A program made the position numbers and the translations under genes. The notes under the pieces are model-generated. The model was not told where the DNA came from. It saw only the letters and a program-made list of their open reading frames with translations, and did no database searches. DNA of 64,000 bases, from assembly GCF_014698045.1 (NCBI RefSeq), contig NZ_JACJSE010000001.1:62001-126000 (forward strand), read 5' to 3'. Of this stretch, positions 1-7,589 are shown in pieces (within the stretch, counting starts at the first letter, position 1; every line of letters begins with the position of its first letter). Source of the DNA: Aulosira sp. FACHB-615 (GTDB taxonomy: Bacteria > Cyanobacteriota > Cyanobacteriia > Cyanobacteriales > Nostocaceae).

Positions 1-407
1 ACTTGGTAGGCAGAATTTTCTGTCGAACTACCCATTGCAAATTCATCTAAATTGGTTTTGCCCACCGTGACAGCCCCAGCATCTAGCAATTTTTGTGTCA
101 CTGTAGACTCATAAGGTGGCACAAAATTTTCCAATATCCGGGAACCGCAGGTAGTGGGGATTCCTTTGGTACACATATTATCTTTAATGCCAATGGGAAT
201 CCCTGCTAACAAGCCAATTTCTTCACCCGCAGCGATTTTGGCATCTACAGCACGAGCTTGCTCCAACGCCTGTTGTGCTGTTACATGCAAGAAACTGTGT
301 AATTTCGGCTCTAAAGCTTGAATTTTGTCCAAAGCTTCTTGGGTAATTTCAACGGCGGAACGTTCTTTTTTAACTAGCTGTTCGTGCAACTCGCGTATGG
401 ATGCCAT
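1..407 (-). CDS. gatA: Glu-tRNA(Gln)/Asp-tRNA(Asn) amidotransferase subunit A, N-terminal part
   Basis: This is the first 135 codons of GatA; the rest runs off the left edge. GatA is the amidase subunit of the GatCAB complex, which converts misacylated Glu-tRNA(Gln) to Gln-tRNA(Gln) in the cytoplasm. The translation begins MASIRELHEQLVKKE and contains GIPIGIKDN, which carries the catalytic lysine of the amidase signature, and near the edge GSSTENSAY, the region of the cis-serine. The nucleophilic serine loop would lie outside the window. The start is the ATG whose complement is at 405-407. It is divergent from dnaE-C, with a 269-bp gap that must hold both promoters. Confidence 0.95.
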   Translation of the reverse strand, partial: MASIRELHEQLVKKERSAVEITQEALDKIQALEPKLHSFLHVTAQQALEQARAVDAKIAAGEEIGLLAGIPIGIKDNMCTKGIPTTCGSRILENFVPPYESTVTQKLLDAGAVTVGKTNLDEFAMGSSTENSAYQ

Positions 408-676
408 GACTGCTCTCTTGGTAACTCAAATCATTGATTTTAGTACATATTGCGGGTAAGTATGTCATCCTTCCCCAAAACAGCAACTATATACTTGATA
501 ACTGGATGTTTGCAAATTATAAAACTTAGACTATTAACTTAGCTATAAATTTCAGTTATTGTCGTGTAAGAGGAGATGAGTAGCAGTTAGGGAAGTAAAC
601 TTTTAAGTCTGGTTGTTGATGACTCATTAAAGTAATAATATTCGCTTTTATTAAGTTGGCGGCGGGGAAAAGAAAG

Positions 677-2032
677 ATGGTTAAAATAATTACTCGTAAA
701 TCTGTTGGTCTGTCAAATGTCTATGACATTGGGGTAGAACAAGACCATAATTTTGTCATTAAAAATAATTTCATCGCTTCTAATTGCTTTAATAAATCCC
801 ACTCTACTGCTTATGGATATGTCACTTATCAAACAGCATATTTAAAAGCGAATTATCCATTAGAATATATGGCAGCCCTGTTAACGGCTAACAGTGGTGA
901 CACAGACAAGGTACAGAAATATATTTCGACTTGTTTGAGTATGAATATTCAAATCGAACCGCCGGATATTAACCGTTCTGGTGTAGATTTTACACCAGTT
1001 GGCGACAAGATTTTATTTGGTTTTTCTGCTGTTCGGAATGTGGGACAGAATGCGATCGCTTGTATTTTAGAAGCGCGGGAAGACCAAGGGGCGTTTAAAT
1101 CATTATCTGACTTTTGCGATCGCGTTGACTTGCGTGCAGTTAACCGCCGTACTTTAGAATCACTGATTTATTGCGGTGCTTTTGACAAAATTGAACCAAA
1201 TCGCCACCAATTAATCAAAGACCTCGAACTTGTTTATGATTGGGCGCAATCTCGCGCTAAAGATAGAGCAACTGGTCAAGGTAACTTATTTGACTTATTA
1301 GGCGGTGGATTTGCTTCTGCATCTACTACCAAAACTACCAATAATGTCTTTGATTCTGTACCCAAAGCCCAACCTGTCCCAGATTTTCCGCCGCAGAAAA
1401 AGTTGCAGATGGAAAAAGAATTGTTGGGATTTTATGTCTCAGATCATCCACTCAAATCAATTAAACATTCATCATCGATTTTAGCGCCAATTAATTTATC
1501 ACAACTCGGTGAGCAGAAAGAAGACACATTACTTTGTGCAGTTGTGATGTTAAATAATGTCAAAAAAGTCATGACCAAAAAAGGCGACCCGATGGCAATT
1601 TTGCAGATAGAAGATTTAACTGCTCAATTAGAAGCTGTTGTCTTTCCTAAAACTTATGAACGGGTGAGCCTTGCCCTAGAAGTTGATGCCCGATTAATTA
1701 TTTGGGGTAAAGTCGATAGACGCGATGAACAAGTACAATTAATTGTGGAAGATGTCGAACCAGTGGAAACAGTCCAACTGGTGATGGTAGAACTTACTCC
1801 CCAACAAGCGATCACAATTGAAGAACGCGATCGCCTACGTACAATTTTAAAAGAAATATCAGGTGACAGAGAAAAAGCCAAAGTCCCTGTCATTGGCATT
1901 GTACAAGCTGGTAGTTCTCGGCAACTTGTCCGTTTTGGCAGACAATTTTGGGTGCAAGATTCTCGCTCGACTGTTCTCGCACTACAAAATGCCAGATTTC
2001 TCGCTCATGTAAAACAATTAACTAGTAGTTGA
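677..2032 (+). CDS. dnaE: DNA polymerase III alpha subunit, C-terminal half, with split-intein C fragment
   Basis: This is the second half of the replicative polymerase alpha subunit. In many cyanobacteria it is made from two separate genes and joined by protein trans-splicing. Residues 1-36 are the intein C fragment (starting MVKIITRKS, with VYDIGVEQDHNF and ending NNFIASN). Asn36 is followed by the C-extein CFNKSHSTAYGY, so the splice junction is between bases 784 and 785. The rest matches the DnaE C-terminus, including an OB-fold-like region around residues 300-370. An in-frame TTG exists at 656, but ATG 677 matches the usual IntC start. The N-terminal half with IntN is not in the window. 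Confidence 0.95.
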   Translation: MVKIITRKSVGLSNVYDIGVEQDHNFVIKNNFIASNCFNKSHSTAYGYVTYQTAYLKANYPLEYMAALLTANSGDTDKVQKYISTCLSMNIQIEPPDINRSGVDFTPVGDKILFGFSAVRNVGQNAIACILEAREDQGAFKSLSDFCDRVDLRAVNRRTLESLIYCGAFDKIEPNRHQLIKDLELVYDWAQSRAKDRATGQGNLFDLLGGGFASASTTKTTNNVFDSVPKAQPVPDFPPQKKLQMEKELLGFYVSDHPLKSIKHSSSILAPINLSQLGEQKEDTLLCAVVMLNNVKKVMTKKGDPMAILQIEDLTAQLEAVVFPKTYERVSLALEVDARLIIWGKVDRRDEQVQLIVEDVEPVETVQLVMVELTPQQAITIEERDRLRTILKEISGDREKAKVPVIGIVQAGSSRQLVRFGRQFWVQDSRSTVLALQNARFLAHVKQLTSS

Positions 2033-2253
2033 TCAGAAATATATGAAACTTGGGTAAGAAAAATTACTTGTTTTTTAAAACTGAAACTACTTGATATGTT
2101 AAATATGCCTTCGTCAACAGTAAAACACCGTAGTAATACTGTAATAAGTTAGTTTTTTTAGTGACTTACGCGGATGATGATTTCTTGGTTGTAGTGGTAT
2201 TTTTTGATGCTAGGGAGAGTTGGAGATTTGCTAAGTGAAGGAGTTAGAGCTTG

Positions 2254-2793
2254 ATGATTGCCAATGATTTACATCGATTTGTTTCTTATTGTAAAAAAAT
2301 TCAACCACAAACCCAAGAAGATATAAAACAGTTTTTTGAAGGGGTAATCGTTTTTCCTTATGATAAGGAACTACTTTTGCAAGCTTATTTATTTTTAAAT
2401 ATCAAAAATTTGTTTCCTGAATGCTGTGAATTGTTGTTATTTGAAAAATCACCAATAGCAGATTACACTGATTTAGGAAAATGTGATTTTGTTTATCTGA
2501 CGTTACAAGGTAATCTCTTTCTCATCGAAACGAAATTTATTGATACAGAAGCAACAGGCGCAACTGAAAGAAAAAGACGCAATAAACACAGAAATAAAGT
2601 ATTTGAACAAGTCATTACTTTAAAAAATAGATTTAGTGAATATTGGGATATTCAACTGAATCAGTTAGAATGTGGTGTTTTTACAACAGATTCCGAAGTA
2701 GAATGGCGAGGTAACGGAATGAACGTAGTTACTAAGGCAATTGCGATTGATCAACTAGAAAAGTGGCGGAGAAGTTACAAACGCACCATTTAA
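2254..2793 (+). CDS. Small PD-(D/E)XK nuclease-like protein
   Basis: A 179-aa protein that I do not recognise by name. Residues 78-94 read D-FVYLT-(loop)-LFLIETK: an acidic residue at the end of one strand (Asp78) and E-x-K on the next (Glu92, Lys94). This is the core pattern of the PD-(D/E)XK nuclease fold. A basic stretch (ERKRRNKHRNK) follows at about residues 104-114 and could contact nucleic acid. There is no signal peptide or membrane segment. Start ATG 2254 is preceded by AAGGAG at good spacing; a TTG one codon upstream is less likely. It stands alone between dnaE-C and a hairpin at 2850. The nuclease assignment rests only on the motif. Confidence 0.6.
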   Translation: MIANDLHRFVSYCKKIQPQTQEDIKQFFEGVIVFPYDKELLLQAYLFLNIKNLFPECCELLLFEKSPIADYTDLGKCDFVYLTLQGNLFLIETKFIDTEATGATERKRRNKHRNKVFEQVITLKNRFSEYWDIQLNQLECGVFTTDSEVEWRGNGMNVVTKAIAIDQLEKWRRSYKRTI

Positions 2794-2849
2794 CTTTTCT
2801 TTTAGTTATTTTACTTATTTAATTTATATCCTATGTTAATACTACATTC

Positions 2850-2877
2850 TTAGAGACGCGAACTTCCGCGTCTCTAA
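2850..2877. terminator. Perfect 11-bp hairpin downstream of the nuclease-like gene
   Basis: TTAGAGACGCG at 2850-2860 pairs exactly with CGCGTCTCTAA at 2867-2877, with a 6-nt loop and then TGTTTTATG. It could terminate the gene ending at 2793. Hairpins with this sequence are also dispersed repeats in Nostoc-type genomes, so its role is uncertain. Confidence 0.5.
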
Positions 2878-2901
2878 TGTTTTATGAGACAATGAGCAAG
2901 A

Positions 2902-2954
2902 TTTGGGGGATTCTCCCCCAAGCCCCCGATTGGGGGACGGTTGCGTCCCCCAAA
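2902..2954. repeat. G/C-run inverted repeat in the 2794-3301 gap
   Basis: TTTGGGGGA (2902-2910) is mirrored by TCCCCCAAA (2946-2954), with more G and C runs between. This is a common cyanobacterial intergenic palindrome type. The rest of the 508-bp gap is AT-rich with short CTAGCC-type tandem copies near 3205-3225 and no convincing gene. Confidence 0.5.
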
Positions 2955-3301
2955 CCCCCTCCAAAATCATTTTGTCGTTTTTTGTTGAGTTATCGTTGGC
3001 TGGTTTTGTTGTAATTTCGTTTTCTTATCTGAACCGTATTTGCATATAAATAGAAGGGTTAAATTACACCTACAGCGTTTTTCATCCCAATAAGTTACAT
3101 TTATCTAGTACAGGTTGGCGTAGATAAACAGACCATAAGAGATTGCTAAAAAGCTTGTGTTATGAATATTCTTACTTTTTACTTTTGCCTTTTTGTACTA
3201 ACCTCTAGCCTCTAGCCCCTATCAACTTGTACCAATATTTGCGTATCTTGTGGCAATGTGGATATTGAGAACAGCAAAAAGTCTACATCATAGGATTACT
3301 G

Positions 3302-3478
3302 ATGAATCGTTCTAAAATAGTTGCCATTATTACAGGTGCAATTTCTGTATTGCTGGCTATTGCTTATCTAATTCTTGTCCAATTTCTTGATTATCGAGAC
3401 ATGAAGCCTGCGCCTGTTGGTCAAATTGACTCAACACCTATAGCGATAGTTAACACTAACCCAAGATATTTTGGATAA
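3302..3478 (+). CDS. 58-aa single-span membrane peptide
   Basis: A short ORF starting MNRSKIVAIITGAISVLL and ending NPRYFG. Residues 5-29 form one hydrophobic span flanked by charges (RSK before, DYRD after), followed by a short polar, proline-containing tail. AGGA lies about 9 nt before the ATG. It is convergent with nifV and separated from it by a palindromic repeat. I do not recognise the family. The clean start, ribosome site and hydrophobic span make it more credible than a random ORF, but its reality is inferred. Confidence 0.5.
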   Translation: MNRSKIVAIITGAISVLLAIAYLILVQFLDYRDMKPAPVGQIDSTPIAIVNTNPRYFG

Positions 3479-3489
3479 GACAATAGTAA

Positions 3490-3517
3490 GTTGGGTGGAG
3501 CAATAGCGAAACCCAAC
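3490..3517. repeat. Short palindromic repeat GTTGGGT...ACCCAAC (copy 1 of 3)
   Basis: GTTGGGT (3490-3496) and ACCCAAC (3511-3517) flank GGAGCAATAGCGAA. Related copies with the same loop occur at 13670-13697 and 41068-41095. It lies between two convergent genes, where a hairpin could act as a two-way terminator. Confidence 0.6.
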
Positions 3518-3526
3518 ACAAGCTGA

Positions 3527-4642
3527 TTACTGTTTCACTCCGACTAAAGATAACAACTCTTGTGTTGTCAGACTGCGCTTTTTCTGGGTTGATTCTTGTC
3601 GCACTGCATTTAAAACAGATTGTGTTTCTTCACTATTGAGAATAATCCCATGTTGTTGCAGCACATTTGATAATAAATGGCGGCCAGAATGCTTACCTAC
3701 AACTAAACGCCGTTCTTGTCCAATTTCTTCGGGTGCGAATGGCTCGTAGGTATGGGGATTTTGTATGACTCCATGAGCATGAATACCTGACTCATGAGCA
3801 AAGGTGTTTTCGCCGACTATTGCTTTCCACGGGGGTAAACCATAACCGGAGGCTGTAGCTACTAGTTGCGATATTTCTAATAAACGTCGGGTGTCTATGC
3901 CTAAATCAATCTTAGATAGATGTTTGAGCGCCATAACAACTTCTTCTAAAGCTGCGTTTCCGGCTCTTTCTCCTAAACCATTAACTGTAGTATTGATAGA
4001 TAATGCACCAGCTTTGATACCAGCTAAGGCGTTGGCTGTAGCTAACCCAAAATCATTGTGAGTGTGCATTTCCACGGGTATGGACAAGGATGTGACTAAT
4101 TTTTTTACCTTGTCATAAGTGGTGAATGGGTCGAGAATACCTACGGTGTCACAAAAGCGAAACCGTGATGCACCCCATTCTTGCGCTGCAAGTACTGTAT
4201 CTAACAAAAATTGCTCATCGGCTCTGGAGGAATCTTCTCCACCTACGGAAACAAACAGTCCTTGGTCTAAAGCAAAGTTCAGACTATCTTGGAGTTTTTG
4301 TAAGACTAATTGCCAGTTTCCCTGAAATTTTGCACCAATTTGAATTGCAGAGACGGGAATAGATATATGTACACGCTTTAAACCACAAGCGATGGAAGCT
4401 TGTATATCAGAAATCACGGCGCGGTTCCAGCCTAACAGATGAGCTTGTAAATTTAAATCAACAATTGTGGCGATCGCTTGTTGTTCGGCTTCACCCATCG
4501 CCGCAATCCCAATTTCAATTTCTGGTACACCAATTGCATCGAGAAATTTGGCGATCGCAATTTTTTCTTCTAAGTTAAAAGCGACACCTGCTGCTTGTTC
4601 GCCATCACGTAATGTTGTGTCATTGATGACAACCTGATTCAT
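3527..4642 (-). CDS. nifV: Homocitrate synthase
   Basis: Condenses acetyl-CoA and 2-oxoglutarate to homocitrate, the organic ligand of the nitrogenase FeMo cofactor. The 371-aa protein has the alpha-isopropylmalate/homocitrate synthase signature: TTLRDGEQAAGVAF at residues 9-22 (Arg12, Asp13) and metal-binding HTHNDFGLA at about 193-201. GERAGNAALEE is at about 224-234 and a conserved HESGIHAHG loop follows. Length is normal for NifV. No other nif gene is in the window, so this is a stand-alone copy; some heterocystous cyanobacteria carry more than one nifV. I saw no clear NtcA box in the short upstream region, which runs directly into a MITE-like element at 4701. Confidence 0.93.
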   Translation of the reverse strand: MNQVVINDTTLRDGEQAAGVAFNLEEKIAIAKFLDAIGVPEIEIGIAAMGEAEQQAIATIVDLNLQAHLLGWNRAVISDIQASIACGLKRVHISIPVSAIQIGAKFQGNWQLVLQKLQDSLNFALDQGLFVSVGGEDSSRADEQFLLDTVLAAQEWGASRFRFCDTVGILDPFTTYDKVKKLVTSLSIPVEMHTHNDFGLATANALAGIKAGALSINTTVNGLGERAGNAALEEVVMALKHLSKIDLGIDTRRLLEISQLVATASGYGLPPWKAIVGENTFAHESGIHAHGVIQNPHTYEPFAPEEIGQERRLVVGKHSGRHLLSNVLQQHGIILNSEETQSVLNAVRQESTQKKRSLTTQELLSLVGVKQ

Positions 4643-4700
4643 TTGTGAAATTTCTCCAAAAAAAGAGATTTATCTTTTTAGCCCCAGTCTGAGTCAATAT

Positions 4701-4852
4701 TAGGGCTTACGCAAAAAAACGAAAAATTAAGGTTTTAGAACAGGGTGCAGGGGTATGAGGGTTTAAGGGTGTAAGTATTCCAAACCCTTACACCCCATAC
4801 CCTTTCACCCCTAAACCCCACCTCCACAGACAATCTTGGTGCGTAAGTCCTA
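4701..4852. mobile_element. MITE-like element, TAGGACTTACGCA family (copy A)
   Basis: Ends TAGGGCTTACGCA (4701-4713) and TGCGTAAGTCCTA (4840-4852) are inverted repeats with one mismatch. AATAT lies directly outside both ends (4696-4700, 4853-4857), a possible 5-bp target duplication, though the sequence is AT-rich. The interior has C-rich ACACCC/ACCCTT runs and no ORF. It sits in the promoter side of nifV. Confidence 0.65.
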
Positions 4853-4985
4853 AATATAATCAAAATTCGATAAAAATAACTGCAAAATAAGTATAAATTA
4901 AATACTTATTTTGCTGAAATAACAGCAGATATCCTCTAATTCCTACTGACTAAGCCCGCATTTCTCACAAGCTTCAGGCGTTTGA

Positions 4986-5070
4986 TGGGGCAGAGGGGCA
5001 GAGGGGCAGAGGTGCGGAGGGGCAGGGGAGAGAGTACCTTCATTCTCCCCTGCTCCCCTGCTCCCCTGCA
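4986..5070. repeat. Tandem GGGGCAGA / CCCCTGCT short repeats
   Basis: About four GGGGCAGA-like units are followed, after a short spacer, by TGCTCCCC-type units in the opposite sense, so the block can fold back on itself. A 60-aa reading frame across it is an artefact of the repeat. Confidence 0.6.
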
Positions 5071-5131
5071 CAGGCTTTGAAAGGTGTAGTGATAAATCCG
5101 GGTAAGGGGTATTTATAGACTGCAATGCTCA

Positions 5132-5638
5132 TCATATTTCATCAGCAGCTACAGTTCTATTTGCGACTATTTCTGTATCTGATAAGGTTTCATGGTTGTG
5201 GTTGGTAACATGGCCAAACAAGCGAGAAATTAAAGGTATGGTAATGAAAATTACAGCTAAAACTAATAAAAATGTCGAAATACCAAAAAGCTGATTCTGT
5301 GGTATTTCTAATACTCCACGTAAAATTACTTCTCGTAATGCCGAAACTATGGTAATTTCAACGGCTGCACCTACTGATATTTGTTGATTTTGTAAGTAAT
5401 CAATCAGTAGACGAAATAACTCAACCAGAATCAAAATAAACAGAATATCAGATGTGATTTCTCGTAAATCTAAGGGGTGTAAAAAGGAAAAGAACATATC
5501 TCCTAGCCGGATCAGCATCACGCAGAACAAGCCAAGGCAGAGTGAAACAATAATAAAGTCTTGAAATCTTTCTAGGTTACTGACAATTCGCTCTCGCTCA
5601 AACCAGCTATTCACTTCTTTAATTACACGCTTTGGCAT
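5132..5638 (-). CDS. PsiE-like phosphate-starvation-inducible family membrane protein
   Basis: A 168-aa integral membrane protein resembling the PsiE family, whose biochemical role is not established. Four hydrophobic segments are visible, at about residues 26-48, 62-78, 90-108 and 116-136 (for example LFGISTFLLVLAVIFITIPL). A short hydrophilic C-terminus follows. The chosen start is ATG at 5638 (MPKRVIKEV); an in-frame GTG at 5650 would add four residues. It stands alone, with a 425-bp AT-rich and repeat-filled gap upstream. No Pho box was recognised, so phosphate control is only a family association. Confidence 0.75.
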   Translation of the reverse strand: MPKRVIKEVNSWFERERIVSNLERFQDFIIVSLCLGLFCVMLIRLGDMFFSFLHPLDLREITSDILFILILVELFRLLIDYLQNQQISVGAAVEITIVSALREVILRGVLEIPQNQLFGISTFLLVLAVIFITIPLISRLFGHVTNHNHETLSDTEIVANRTVAADEI

Positions 5639-5822
5639 AATTTTTTCCACAGCCTGATTTACTGATCTCCATGATAGGCAATTTAAGAATAAAAAAATTA
5701 ATAATATTTGACTATTTCCGGGAATTTGTTAACCTAATTTTGAGCTATTTTGTTATATTATCTACAGCAAAAAAAAGATTTTTAAAACTGTATTTTTATT
5801 GACAAAAACTATATTTTTTATT

Positions 5823-5976
5823 GATAAAATCTCAATACGGTTCGGTTAACGTTTTAGTATTTTGAGATCCCCCCAACCCCCCTTAAAAAGGGGGGCTGAA
5901 AATTATCTTTTACCCCCTTTTTAAGGGGGTCGCCGTAGGCGGGGGGATCTTAACCGAACCGTATTGGATAAAATCT
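5823..5976. mobile_element. MITE with 17-bp perfect inverted ends and 10-bp target duplication
   Basis: The element is 5833-5966 (134 bp). Its ends CAATACGGTTCGGTTAA (5833-5849) and TTAACCGAACCGTATTG (5950-5966) are exact reverse complements. GATAAAATCT occurs directly outside both ends (5823-5832 and 5967-5976). The interior is a nested palindrome of GATCCCCCC/GGGGGGATC and CCCTTTTTAAGGGGG runs with no coding capacity. A degenerate single end (CAATACAGTTCAGTTAA) recurs at 13467-13483. Confidence 0.8.
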
Positions 5977-5996
5977 AGTTTTTCAATTTAAAAACA

Positions 5997-6029
5997 ATAT
6001 CCCCGACTGCTGCAAGAAGTCGGGGATAT
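5997..6029 (-). terminator. Terminator hairpin of the DUF5340-like gene
   Basis: ATATCCCCGACT (5997-6008) pairs with AGTCGGGGATAT (6018-6029), a 12-bp perfect stem. On the minus strand it is followed by TGTTTTTAAATT, giving a weak T tract 47 bp after the stop of the gene at 6076-6327. A related palindrome is at 52786-52818 and a diverged one at 59059-59078. Confidence 0.65.
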
Positions 6030-6075
6030 GAACCTCATATTTTATGAATCAAATAATAATCGCTGAAAATCCGCG

Positions 6076-6327
6076 TCAGTCAGGTACAACCACTTTCTCC
6101 GCAATATGATGGTTGAGTGACCAACGGTGATCAACAGGTACAGATGTCACCTCACAAATTTCTTCTAGCCGTTTTTGCTGGACTGCTGCTTTGCGAAGGG
6201 TGATGATGAGTTGATTTACCTGATGTCGCAAATCGGGATTTTGATTAACGGCTAACAAGGTTTGTCTTTCTAAAAGTTGGAGTATTAATTCGTAGTGGAT
6301 GGGTGACGGTAGAGGAATTTGCTCCAT
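6076..6327 (-). CDS. Small conserved cyanobacterial protein, DUF5340-like
   Basis: An 83-aa soluble protein beginning MEQIPLPSPIHYELILQLLE. It appears mostly helical (residues about 10-60) with a basic middle (LRKAAVQQKRLEE). I believe it matches the small cyanobacterial family DUF5340, which has no known function; this comes from recall of the N-terminal sequence and not from a search. It stands alone, with a terminator-like hairpin downstream at 5997-6029. Confidence 0.7.
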   Translation of the reverse strand: MEQIPLPSPIHYELILQLLERQTLLAVNQNPDLRHQVNQLIITLRKAAVQQKRLEEICEVTSVPVDHRWSLNHHIAEKVVVPD

Positions 6328-6495
6328 GTGGTTTTAATATTATAAATGTATAATTTGTGTTAGTTAGAGTTTGTCTCTTGCCATGAATTGTTACATAAAA
6401 AATGAACCTTTGGTTAAGGCATGGGTGTTTTTAACGATAAATTTTTTGCAAACCCTGGGGAAAGTACGGTAAATAGTATGTTGTTTATATAACAT

Positions 6496-6531
6496 GCTAT
6501 CGTTGCTCTGTTTCAATAGAGCAACGATAGC
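6496..6531 (-). terminator. 14-bp perfect hairpin after trpC
   Basis: GCTATCGTTGCTCT (6496-6509) pairs exactly with AGAGCAACGATAGC (6518-6531), with an 8-nt loop, 10 bp beyond the trpC stop. There is no strong T tract on the minus strand, so it may terminate trpC or stabilise its mRNA end. Confidence 0.6.
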
Positions 6532-6541
6532 TTCACCTAGA

Positions 6542-7429
6542 TTAATGATTGGGTAGAATTTGCGCGATCGCTAATTCTGGGTCTGGTTGTTTGACTAGAG
6601 ATTCGCCAATTAACACAGCCGTTGCACCTGCTTGTTCAACTACAGTCAAATCATCAGGTGTGTGTAAACCAGATTCACTGACAACCACGATATTGCGATC
6701 GCGTAATTGTTCAACCCTAGCTTGTAAAAGTTGACAAGTTGTCTGTAAATCTACGGTGAAATCTTCCAGATTGCGATTGTTAATGCCCACTAAAGAGACA
6801 CCATCTAAAGCTAATACCCGGTCGAGTTCTTCTAGACTGTGGACTTCAATCAATGCTGCCATGTTTAAGGCTTTGGCAATTTTGATAAAGTACTGTAAAT
6901 CTTGGTCAGTTAAAATTGCCGCAATTAATAAAACGGCATCGGCACCCTGGAGACGAGCTAAGTACATCTGGTAAGGATAGATAATAAAATCCTTACACAA
7001 TAATGGTAAATCAACTGCGGCTCGGACTTTCGCTAAGTTGTCAAAACTGCCTTGAAAAAATTTCACATCTGTCAACACAGAAATACAACTAGCGCCACCT
7101 TGTTGGTAGGATAAAGCGATCGCCACCGGGTCGAAATCTTCGCGTAATACACCTTTACTCGGTGAAGCCTTTTTCACTTCTGCAATCAACGCTGGTTTTG
7201 TCTTACCTTGTTTGAGGGCGGCGACAAAATCCAGAGTTGGCGGTGCGGAAAGTGCTTGCTTTTGCAGTTCTATTAAAGGCTTTTTTTCCCGCAGTTGGTC
7301 AACTTCAGTTTCTTTTTGCCAGACAATTTCTTCCAAAATGTTGTTAGGTTTGGCATCTGGTAAAGCAACTTGATAGCGCAATATAGATACATCAATAGCT
7401 GGACTTGGTTGACGACGACGGATTTGCAT
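6542..7429 (-). CDS. trpC: Indole-3-glycerol phosphate synthase
   Basis: Closes the indole ring in tryptophan synthesis (CdRP to indole-3-glycerol phosphate). The 295-aa protein has a TIM-barrel pattern with the catalytic IAEVKKASPSKG motif at about residues 82-93, the LCKDFIIYPYQ strand, LIEVHSLEEL, VGINNRNLEDF and VVSESGL near the end. A 30-residue N-terminal extension (MQIRRRQPSPAI...) precedes the usual ILEEIVWQKE start and is typical of cyanobacterial TrpC. No other trp gene is adjacent. A tandem TGAGTGC array starts 4 bp upstream of the ATG, leaving no visible ribosome-binding site. Confidence 0.95.
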   Translation of the reverse strand: MQIRRRQPSPAIDVSILRYQVALPDAKPNNILEEIVWQKETEVDQLREKKPLIELQKQALSAPPTLDFVAALKQGKTKPALIAEVKKASPSKGVLREDFDPVAIALSYQQGGASCISVLTDVKFFQGSFDNLAKVRAAVDLPLLCKDFIIYPYQMYLARLQGADAVLLIAAILTDQDLQYFIKIAKALNMAALIEVHSLEELDRVLALDGVSLVGINNRNLEDFTVDLQTTCQLLQARVEQLRDRNIVVVSESGLHTPDDLTVVEQAGATAVLIGESLVKQPDPELAIAQILPNH

Positions 7430-7432
7430 ATT

Positions 7433-7460
7433 TGAGTGCTGAGTGCTGAGTGCTGAGTGC
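7433..7460. repeat. Four TGAGTGC heptamers abutting the trpC start
   Basis: Four consecutive copies of TGAGTGC occupy the position where the trpC ribosome-binding site would be on the minus strand. The same unit, with variants, appears at 33032-33067. Confidence 0.85.
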
Positions 7461-7527
7461 TGAGTAGTAAGTAAAAAGTAAAAAAGTAAAGATTGTTACC
7501 TTTTACCTTTTACCTCCTTCGGAGTTC

Positions 7528-7567
7528 GCCAGTCGCTCATGGGGGAAACCCCCAAGACCTCGCTGGC
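7528..7567. repeat. Nested palindrome between lpdA and trpC
   Basis: GCCAG (7528-7532) pairs with CTGGC (7563-7567), and inside it GGGGG (7541-7545) pairs with CCCCC (7549-7553) around AAA. It lies 22 bp after the lpdA stop on the side facing trpC upstream sequence. Related GGAAACCC-type modules are frequent in Nostoc intergenic DNA. Confidence 0.5.
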
Positions 7568-7589
7568 TCACTTTTTACTTTTGCCTTGT

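Noticed and set aside
4943..5125. 60-codon Pro/Leu-rich frame
   Set aside because: Runs across the GGGGCAGA tandem repeats and has no gene-like sequence.
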